Shown here: one piece after another, positions 1 through 4,513 of the stretch | Position numbering within the stretch: the stretch's first letter is position 1 | Layout: every line of letters starts with the position of its first letter | DNA from: Planctomycetota bacterium | GTDB lineage: Bacteria; Planctomycetota; Planctomycetia; Planctomycetales; Planctomycetaceae | Assembly: GCA_027622115.1 (NCBI GenBank) | Contig: JAQBZS010000105.1 | Coordinates: forward strand, 1-12,516 | Direction: 5' to 3' | Length of the DNA: 12,516 nucleotides | Notes under the pieces: model-generated | Databases searched by the model: none | The model's input: only the letters and a program-made list of their open reading frames with translations | Told to the model about the DNA's origin: nothing | Translations under genes and position numbers: made by a program

Positions 1-1
1 G

Positions 2-136
2 CTGGATTGCTTCGCAGGTTCAGGAACTATGTTGGCCGCTGGTCTGGATTTCGGGGCTTCCAAAGTGATTGGGATAGAACAACAAAAGAAGTATCTGAAG
101 ATTGCAGAGAATCGGATTCTGCGGGGAGAGGAATAG
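2..136 (+). CDS. DNA N-4/N-6 methyltransferase, C-terminal fragment cut by the window edge
   Basis: The reading frame open from base 2 to the TAG at 134-136 gives 44 residues that match the end of a DNA methyltransferase of the N6-adenine/N4-cytosine class. It begins with LDCFAGSGTMLAAG, which is motif I (FxGxG, the S-adenosylmethionine-binding loop). It continues with VIGIEQQKKYLKIAENRI, the acidic residue after beta-2 and the following helix. Motif I at the very C-terminus implies the beta-type order, with the catalytic (D/S)PPY motif and target-recognition region upstream, outside the window. No start can be assigned. Such enzymes are common as solitary methyltransferases on phages and plasmids or within restriction systems; which one this is cannot be told. 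It converges on the thioredoxin-like gene, 70 bp away. Confidence 0.85.
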   Translation: MDCFAGSGTMLAAGLDFGASKVIGIEQQKKYLKIAENRILRGEE

Positions 137-153
137 CCACTTGTAATAGGAAA

Positions 154-183
154 GGGCGAGTGACCGCATATGGGCACCCGCCC
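154..183 (-). terminator. weak hairpin between convergent genes
   Basis: GGGCG-A-GTG (154-162) pairs with CAC-C-CGCCC (175-183) around a 12-nt loop, with one mismatch in the stem. It lies between the methyltransferase stop and the thioredoxin-like gene stop. On the minus strand the stem is followed by TTTCC, a very short T-run, so it could end the minus-strand operon. On the plus strand there is no T-run. Intrinsic termination is plausible but weakly supported. Confidence 0.35.
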
Positions 184-206
184 GGATGGAACCAGCCCCA
201 GAGGTT

Positions 207-569
207 TTACAAAATAGTTTTTGTATTCTTTGTTTTGAATAAATCGCCTTCTGGGAATTGTTCTTGCCCAAGGGCGGCGAGAATCTTTTCTTCGGATTGA
301 ATGCCGACCAACCGACCTTCTTCACACCCGTCGATGAACACGATAAGCGTCGGCACGCCACCGATCCTGAGATAACTCGCCAGCCATTGATTGCTTTCGA
401 CGTTCATCTTGGCAAACAGCACTTGCCCGTGAAGGTTGGCTTCCATTCGGTCAAGCAATGGCTGAATTCGACGGCACGGGGGGCATCCATCCGAGTACAT
501 CTTTAGCAACACCGGGACTTTGGCTTTGATGACGGTTTCCCCGAACGTGGATTCCGTAACTTCGATCAT
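207..569 (-). CDS. thioredoxin-fold protein with CPPC active site
   Basis: This 120-residue protein has the full thioredoxin layout: a beta-strand PVLLKMYSDG, the redox motif C29-P-P-C32 on the following helix, a central strand VLFAKMNVES, and the cis-proline loop GGVPT with Pro73. It should act as a cytoplasmic dithiol/disulfide oxidoreductase; there is no signal peptide. Two departures from ordinary thioredoxin stand out. The motif is CPPC rather than CGPC, and the residue before the first cysteine is Gly rather than Trp. The C-terminus carries a basic tail (FKTKNTKTIL) beyond the usual end. The ATG overlaps the upstream gene's stop as ATGA, and a GAGG lies 7 nt upstream of the ATG inside that gene, so translation is probably coupled. 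It is the last gene of a three-gene unit. Its partner is unknown; the neighbouring CxxCC protein is a candidate. Confidence 0.85.
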   Translation of the reverse strand: MIEVTESTFGETVIKAKVPVLLKMYSDGCPPCRRIQPLLDRMEANLHGQVLFAKMNVESNQWLASYLRIGGVPTLIVFIDGCEEGRLVGIQSEEKILAALGQEQFPEGDLFKTKNTKTIL

Positions 570-967
570 TGTTGGTCCTCTGGGTGTAGTGGCCGAATGA
601 TATTGTTTGTGGTGTCGATGATTTCGGCGGCATCACCGGCAGTTGGTTCAAGTTGAATTGCCAGTTTGAATCGACGGCTGTGGAGTAATCCCCTCACCAG
701 CAGCACGGGATAAGGACAACATTGGACGCAGTGGGTTTTGATGACGGCCTGAACGATGGTGATTCCGGGTTCCTTGCTAAAGGCCGTTATGTCGAACGAA
801 AAGCCGGTCCACACTTTGGTTCCATCCATTCGACCGCCGAATACTTCTTGATTTACGGGGGCCGCAATCATCATCCCGCCAACTTCCGACCACTCGAAAC
901 TGCCAACCAACCCATGTTGGTCGGCGTGTTTGTAAACAAGGTGGCGTAGGTTCTCTTTCCACTTCAT
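566..967 (-). CDS. uncharacterised 133-residue protein with a CVQCC cluster
   Basis: I do not recognise a family. The protein is soluble, without signal peptide or membrane helix. Its one distinctive feature is THCVQCCPYP, with Cys80, Cys83 and Cys84, which could be a redox pair or part of a metal site. A conserved-looking region GSFEWSEVGGMMIAAP lies near the N-terminus. I chose the ATG at 965-967, not the in-frame TTG one codon earlier. This ATG shares its A with the stop of the preceding gene (TGATG), and its own stop overlaps the thioredoxin-like start (ATGA). The gene is therefore the middle member of a tightly coupled trio. The cysteine cluster next to a CPPC thioredoxin-fold protein suggests, as inference only, an enzyme-substrate redox pair. 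Confidence 0.7.
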   Translation of the reverse strand: MKWKENLRHLVYKHADQHGLVGSFEWSEVGGMMIAAPVNQEVFGGRMDGTKVWTGFSFDITAFSKEPGITIVQAVIKTHCVQCCPYPVLLVRGLLHSRRFKLAIQLEPTAGDAAEIIDTTNNIIRPLHPEDQQ

Positions 968-1269
968 CAATACTCGCTTTTCAAAAGTAATGTCGTTGCT
1001 TCCCGCTGGTGGTTGTCATTTTCCGCTTCAGAAATCACCCACAGCGGCGTGCCATCCTTTAGCCTGTAAGACGACAGCAACCGGCCACCTTCGATGACAG
1101 CCTCAATGTTGGCCTGCCGGTCGCCTTCGGTGAGTTCGCCCCAATCACCCCGGACATGGCGGGACAGAAATTCCCACGGGCAATGATCGTTTTGCAGCAA
1201 TGCGGCTTGTGCCCCCGGCGTAAGGTACACCTGACCCAAGCCAAACATTGCGTCTCGAATTGTTATCAT
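967..1269 (-). CDS. conserved small accessory-element protein of unknown function
   Basis: This 100-residue protein has a layout I recall from many small hypothetical proteins on plasmids and integrative elements. It starts with an LGQVYLTPGAQAAL segment, followed by RHVRGDWGEL (residues 38-46), then LSSYRLKDGTPLWVISE (65-81), and ends in TTLLLKSEY. Family members are often labelled hypothetical or mislabelled as restriction subunits; no activity is established to my knowledge. It has no signal peptide or membrane segment. I start it at the ATG at 1267-1269 and not at the TTG two codons upstream, because AGAGG sits 6 nt before that ATG. It is the first gene of the trio, 58 bp after the recombinase stop on the same strand, and its stop shares a base with the next start. 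Confidence 0.75.
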   Translation of the reverse strand: MITIRDAMFGLGQVYLTPGAQAALLQNDHCPWEFLSRHVRGDWGELTEGDRQANIEAVIEGGRLLSSYRLKDGTPLWVISEAENDNHQREATTLLLKSEY

Positions 1270-1275
1270 TTGCAA

Positions 1276-1280
1276 CCTCT
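1276..1280 (-). promoter_or_regulatory. Shine-Dalgarno site AGAGG that fixes the start at 1269
   Basis: On the minus strand AGAGG is followed by TTGCAA and then ATG. The spacing is 6 nt to the ATG but 0 nt to the in-frame TTG, so the ATG is the better start of the 100-residue protein. Confidence 0.6.
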
Positions 1281-1327
1281 GATGACGGTCGTTCCAGAGG
1301 TTTCAGGTACACCGTTACTCTTGCCGG

Positions 1328-2227
1328 TCAATAGGTCATCTTGTCAGCGGCGGCGGCAAGTTGATCTTCGCCACGTTTTGTATAACGAGCCGTGGTATTC
1401 AGGGACTCGTGACCAAGGATTTGGGCAAGGCTCACAAGGTCATTGCCGCTGTCTTCCAAAAACTTCTTGGCCATCGTGTGCCGTAAAAGATGGGGATGAA
1501 GTTTGAACCCGCATATTTCGGAATAACGGTCGCACAGGTCACGAACTCCCCTGTCGGTCAGTGGGCCACGTTGCCCACAAAACAGGACTTTACTTTCACT
1601 TTCTGGCCTTGCCGTGAAGTAACTCTTGACAGCTTGCCGAGCCAACAGCGGGAGAGGCACGGTGCGTTCTTTGTTGGCCTTTCCGTTGCGAAAGGTTATT
1701 GTTCCTGACCTATCTCCAATGGTCAGGTCGGGAAGTTGTAAGTGAACCAAGTCACCAACCCGGCAACCCGTAAAAAGTAAAACGTGAAAAATGGCATTTG
1801 CCCGATGATCGCCCCTAAGTTCGACTTCACGGAGAAGTTTTCGGACTTGGGATCGTTCAAGACCCTTGGGGGAGAGTTGCTGGCGGCGAAGCTCCTTGAC
1901 CTTTTTGGTTGGATTAGCGGCAATATAATCGCCCTCAACCAGCCAATTGAAAAATGATCGCAGGGCCACCAGCGACCGATTCACCGTTGGAACAGAAAGC
2001 CCCTGTTCCCGGCGTAGGGCATCCCGAAAGGCGGTAATGTCGCCGGTCGTCACCCTTGCAACCTTGAACGACTCCCGGTTGGCCTCTCGGAACCAGCGTG
2101 AGAATTTATTCAGGTCGCTCACAAATGCCCGCCGAGTATGGGGCGAATAATCTTGCTCATCTAGGAACCGACCGACCAACGATTCGTCACCAGATGACCC
2201 CAAAACATTATCACCGGAGTTTTGCAC
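1328..2227 (-). CDS. tyrosine recombinase/integrase
   Basis: This complete 299-residue site-specific recombinase has the XerC/D-like layout. The N-terminal SAM-like core-binding domain spans about residues 15-105 (SPHTRRAFVSDLNKF, then TVNRSLVALRSFFNWL), and the catalytic domain about 120-295. All expected active-site residues are visible: Arg156 in TGCRVGDL, Lys183 in NGKANKERTVPL, His246 and Arg249 in HPHLLRHT, His273 in LGHESL, and the nucleophile Tyr282 in TTARYT. It should cut and rejoin DNA through a 3'-phosphotyrosine, most likely to integrate or excise this element or resolve its multimers. The start is the GTG at 2225-2227, just downstream of an in-frame stop; no clear Shine-Dalgarno site precedes it. 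It is on the same strand as the accessory trio. It is not an integron integrase by any feature I can see. Confidence 0.92.
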   Translation of the reverse strand: MQNSGDNVLGSSGDESLVGRFLDEQDYSPHTRRAFVSDLNKFSRWFREANRESFKVARVTTGDITAFRDALRREQGLSVPTVNRSLVALRSFFNWLVEGDYIAANPTKKVKELRRQQLSPKGLERSQVRKLLREVELRGDHRANAIFHVLLFTGCRVGDLVHLQLPDLTIGDRSGTITFRNGKANKERTVPLPLLARQAVKSYFTARPESESKVLFCGQRGPLTDRGVRDLCDRYSEICGFKLHPHLLRHTMAKKFLEDSGNDLVSLAQILGHESLNTTARYTKRGEDQLAAAADKMTY

Positions 2228-2279
2228 GGCTTATACCCACGAAACAGAAAGGAAAGAGACACAAAAACATCGAAAGTGG

Positions 2280-2301
2280 GCTGATATTGTTTATTATCAG
2301 C
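2280..2301. promoter_or_regulatory. 22-bp operator-like dyad in the divergent region
   Basis: GCTGATA (2280-2286) and TATCAGC (2295-2301) form a perfect 7-bp dyad around an AT-rich 8-bp centre. The spacing is about two helical half-sites, as expected for a dimeric repressor. It lies between the recombinase start (minus) and the small plus-strand frames. The minus-strand hexamer GATAAT (complement of 2293-2298), a good -10 match, overlaps the right arm. A repressor bound here would block recombinase transcription. The regulator is not in the window. Confidence 0.45.
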
Positions 2302-2348
2302 ACAGTTACAATACCCGAAGTTCAGGTTTACTTTCACTTTGTCTGATC

Positions 2349-2483
2349 GTGAGTAAAGAAAAGTCTGGACGGGTCGCACAGGTCGATGAATGCCGCCGAA
2401 TCTGGCGAGAATTTCTCCAATTAAACAGGTATCTGGTCACCCCCGACAAGAAATTGAGTCAACACTACAACAAAGACCACTAA
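2349..2483 (+). CDS. small predicted protein, 44 residues
   Basis: GTG at 2349 opens a 44-codon frame ending in TAA at 2481-2483. The translation starts MSKEKSGRVAQVDECRRIW and continues with REFLQLNRYLVTPDKKLSQ. It is a mixed, charged, helix-compatible composition that looks like a real protein rather than chance. It has no signal peptide or membrane helix and no family I recognise. No clear Shine-Dalgarno site precedes the GTG, but several genes here also lack one. It ends 4 bp before the ATG of the 59-codon frame, and the pair would form a plus-strand mini-operon divergent from the recombinase. Its size fits a small DNA-binding or copy-control protein, but nothing in the sequence proves that. 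Chance is the main alternative. Confidence 0.45.
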   Translation: MSKEKSGRVAQVDECRRIWREFLQLNRYLVTPDKKLSQHYNKDH

Positions 2484-2505
2484 CCCCATGCGGCACAAGG
2501 GGTTA
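2481..2505 (+). promoter_or_regulatory. hairpin carrying a start codon in its loop
   Basis: TAACCCC (2481-2487) and GGGGTTA (2499-2505) form a perfect 7-bp stem. It can be extended by CAC/GTG if A2506 is bulged. The 11-nt loop begins with the ATG at 2488 of the 59-codon frame, and the left arm includes the stop codon of the 44-codon frame. In RNA this would couple translation of the second frame to ribosomes arriving from the first. A TTTTT at 2517-2521 is too far away for a normal terminator. Confidence 0.45.
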
Positions 2506-2667
2506 AGTGTTACATTGTTTTTGCGGAGTCCCCGCTATTTTCTCGTATTGCAAAGTCAGGGCAACAAGATTGCCGTATTCGATGCTGCTGGGGAGAAAAT
2601 AAGGGCGGCAATTCTGAACCAAGCTCAGGCGACGGCATTTAATTCAACGCATCCTGTGCGATTCTAG
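2488..2667 (+). CDS. small predicted protein, 59 residues
   Basis: ATG at 2488 opens a 59-codon frame ending in TAG at 2665-2667. It begins MRHKGLSVTLFLRSPRYFLV, continues with LQSQGNKIAVFDAAGEKIRA, and ends THPVRF. The middle alternates hydrophobic and polar residues as beta-strands do (YFLVLQSQGNKIAVFD), followed by a likely helix (AGEKIRAAILNQAQ). This is a compact alpha/beta pattern rather than random sequence. I recognise no family. It starts 4 bp after the 44-codon frame. It converges on the replication initiator gene and the two overlap by four bases: CTAG at 2664-2667 supplies both stop codons. The start codon is in a hairpin loop. Expression is not proven. Confidence 0.45.
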   Translation: MRHKGLSVTLFLRSPRYFLVLQSQGNKIAVFDAAGEKIRAAILNQAQATAFNSTHPVRF

Positions 2668-3485
2668 GGCCATGCACAGGGCGACCGAATCTTGGGTAGC
2701 AACTTCCGGCGACGGCACTCGTTTGTTGGCCGTAGCGAGTTGTCACGACTTAACACGACGCAAAATCGTGGTCGTTCAAGGGAGGATGGGGCACCTTCCG
2801 GGTCGGGGTCACTCCTTTTGGAAACAAAATCCTCAAAGTTGCACAAAATGGCGTCGGCTTCAGCTTCGTATTTGCTAACGATCCAGTGTTTCCGCCTTTC
2901 CCGTTCGTATTTTAATTTCGATTTTCCAAGGAAGTATTTGCCGCATTGGTAGGTGTATCGAAGACCGTTTCTCGATTCAAAAAGCAACTTGTCCTTGCTG
3001 CCAAGTTTGAACGGATAACAAGTAACAGCGTCGATTTCGTCTGGAACTTCGCAATACGGGATGGATATGGTGGTTCCATGTTTCCGATTGAAGGCGTCGA
3101 TTTTATTGGAAAGAAAAATAACCGGGTTATTGAGTGTCGTGCGAACCAGCACATGAAGATGAACGGTGCATCCCTTTTCTGGTTCCATTACACCGAATAA
3201 GGCAAGATGCTGGCCTTTTGTCTTGTTGAAATACCCGACCGCTCGTGTCAATGTCGCCAAGAACTTCTTGATAATAAATACAGGCTCAGGGCGATTGAAT
3301 TTGATCGTTAGCCAATGAGTGGGAGGCAGAATGTCGTGAATTTGTTGGAGGGCACGGACATGCTTTGCGGCCCACCGATCATGGGATTTACGGGTAAAGG
3401 TTGGGCTTGCCCGATTATTTGCAAAATAATCATCGGGTTCGTGATTTTTGTAACGTGGATAGCTAAATACCCGTGGAGTCACCAT
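2664..3485 (-). CDS. HUH-type rolling-circle replication initiator (Rep)
   Basis: This 273-residue protein shows the motifs of HUH endonucleases. There is a strand HWLTIKF (57-63), possibly motif 1. The metal-binding motif is TVHLHVLVR, with His109 and His111. A later Tyr-x-x-x-Lys is GKYFLGKSK (Tyr184, Lys188), the likely nucleophile motif. Tyr177 and Tyr179 just before it are alternatives. The layout resembles the Rep/ORF2-G2P replication proteins of plasmids and single-stranded DNA phages, which nick one strand at the origin and stay bound to the 5' end. The basic C-terminal tail may bind DNA. The start is the ATG at 3483-3485; AGAGC precedes it but is a poor Shine-Dalgarno site. A strong hairpin lies 16 bp upstream. 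Together with the recombinase it points to a replicon integrated in the chromosome. A relaxase or an HUH transposase is less likely, because no helicase or transposase features are seen. Confidence 0.72.
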   Translation of the reverse strand: MVTPRVFSYPRYKNHEPDDYFANNRASPTFTRKSHDRWAAKHVRALQQIHDILPPTHWLTIKFNRPEPVFIIKKFLATLTRAVGYFNKTKGQHLALFGVMEPEKGCTVHLHVLVRTTLNNPVIFLSNKIDAFNRKHGTTISIPYCEVPDEIDAVTCYPFKLGSKDKLLFESRNGLRYTYQCGKYFLGKSKLKYERERRKHWIVSKYEAEADAILCNFEDFVSKRSDPDPEGAPSSLERPRFCVVLSRDNSLRPTNECRRRKLLPKIRSPCAWP

Positions 3486-3500
3486 GCTCTAAATATCATG

Positions 3501-3537
3501 CCCCTGTCGTTCTTCTTTTAGGCGACAGGGGTTTTTT
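3501..3537 (+). terminator. strong intrinsic terminator, plus strand
   Basis: CCCCTGTCG (3501-3509) pairs perfectly with CGACAGGGG (3523-3531) across a 13-nt pyrimidine-rich loop. Six T follow (3532-3537). This is textbook on the plus strand; on the minus strand the T-run is missing, so it would be only a hairpin in the Rep 5' leader. No recognised plus-strand gene ends here. Either it ends a transcript from the small frames at 2349-2667, or it shields the chromosome. A replication-origin role is a less likely alternative. Confidence 0.8.
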
Positions 3538-3902
3538 CCTTTCTCTCCGGTAGGTATTGTAAGAGCGTCAAATTATGAAAAAAAGTTTTTGGTCGAGATT
3601 GGCTCTTTAGTAGGGACCGTTGATTTGGCCTTTCCGTGTGGTTGCACAACCAGATTTGTCACCGGACGACAGGCGACATGGCCAAATGCCAAATCCCTTC
3701 ACCGAATGCTGGATGTTTGCCGGGTAGCTCAGGACCAAAAGGGTTCAACTTTGCCCGTGGTCTGATTGATGGCCCGAATGATCTGATAGTGACGATCAAA
3801 CACCATGTCGCCATCGACGGAACGAGACGCAACACACTGAAAAATATGATGTTGCGACGATTTCAGAATGACGGGTAGCCCGTTCCCGCCGCCTCCACTC
3901 CG

Positions 3903-3928
3903 CAACCCCTTTGGCGACAAAGGGGTTG
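3903..3928. repeat. perfect 11-bp inverted repeat with GCGA tetraloop
   Basis: CAACCCCTTTG (3903-3913) and CAAAGGGGTTG (3918-3928) are exact reverse complements around GCGA, a GNRA-type tetraloop on the plus strand. No T-run follows on either strand, so it is not a standard terminator. The arms resemble the AACCCC/GGGGTT hairpin at 2481-2505, on the other side of the Rep gene. Confidence 0.75.
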
Positions 3929-4257
3929 TGGCAATCGTCGGAAATCGAGTCAGTAAATGGGCAGCATTCAGAATCCCGAATTGTCGCGGACTGGCGTCAA
4001 TTCACGTCGCACACGGTCAGACTGTCGCCGCAATCGCGTGGGGGTGGCCTAAGCCGTTAGTGGCAATCGGCTGCGGACGGCGGGCCTGGGACGCTTCTTT
4101 CAAGATCGTATCAGCAACACAACCTTCGGCACGTCGACGGATGTCTCTCTTGAACCCTATGGTTGCTTGTGGCTCGAACGAGCTTGACCTGGCACGAAGG
4201 ATTTCAGATGTTGACCGGCAACTGCAGGGTGACGGTCATCCGAGACCGCTGAGATCT

Positions 4258-4274
4258 TTCGGGTAGTACCCGAA
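4258..4274. repeat. 17-bp odd palindrome
   Basis: TTCGGGTA-G-TACCCGAA is a perfect 8+8 bp palindrome around one base. It is too tight to form a good RNA hairpin and more like a protein-binding dyad. No gene starts next to it; the alkaline phosphatase start is 240 bp downstream. Confidence 0.45.
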
Positions 4275-4318
4275 CGCGTGTTGCTAGAACCGGGGTCAGC
4301 TTGAACTCGCGGGGATTA

Positions 4319-4384
4319 CAAGCACGACGCGCGAGCGATTGGGTTATCGGCGGTTGAAACCCGTTCGCTCGCGCGTCGTGCTTG
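4319..4384. repeat. long extragenic palindrome, 20-bp perfect arms
   Basis: The arms at 4319-4338 (starting CAAGCACGACG) and 4365-4384 (ending CGTCGTGCTTG) are exact reverse complements over 20 bp. A further inner pair, GGGTT (4341-4345)/AACCC (4358-4362), closes a 12-nt loop. It resembles the arms of REP-like extragenic palindromes that I recall from planctomycete genomes; that is memory, not a search. It lies about 130 bp before the alkaline phosphatase and could act as a transcription block or a chromosome-organising site. Confidence 0.7.
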
Positions 4385-4513
4385 AGTTGGCAACGCGCAA
4401 TTCGGAAACTCTCCGATCCGCCCGTCCCTAGTCTCGCTGACTTCGTCCATGTAAACTAGTCACGTTTTACCCCGCCGAGTGCCTTCCAACCCTCCCTCCT
4501 TCGGATCGATTCT

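Larger units (their letters stand above)
3538..4513. other. gene-poor region, probable element-chromosome boundary
   Basis: I find no convincing gene here. The longest frames are 132 codons (plus, 3868-4266), 80 codons (plus, 3636-3878) and 63 codons (minus, 3729-3920), with no recognisable motifs and irregular composition. The stretch instead holds hairpins and palindromes listed separately (3903-3928, 4258-4274, 4319-4384). Composition rises towards the chromosomal GC level along it. It may contain decayed genes or an attachment site, but I could not identify a direct repeat because the other end of the element is outside the window. Confidence 0.5.

Noticed and set aside
2478..2509. integron attC-like site (GTTAAGT fits GTTRRRY)
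   Set aside because: The partner RYYYAAC box is missing and the recombinase shows no integron-integrase features.
3719..3760. tRNA-like words GCCGGGTAGCTCAGG and GGGTTCAAC
   Set aside because: They look like D-arm and T-arm consensus, but there is no anticodon arm and the acceptor ends do not pair. It could be a relic but is more likely coincidence.
3868..4266. 132-codon plus-strand frame
   Set aside because: No motif, irregular composition, and it contains an 11-bp hairpin near its start. It is probably chance or debris.
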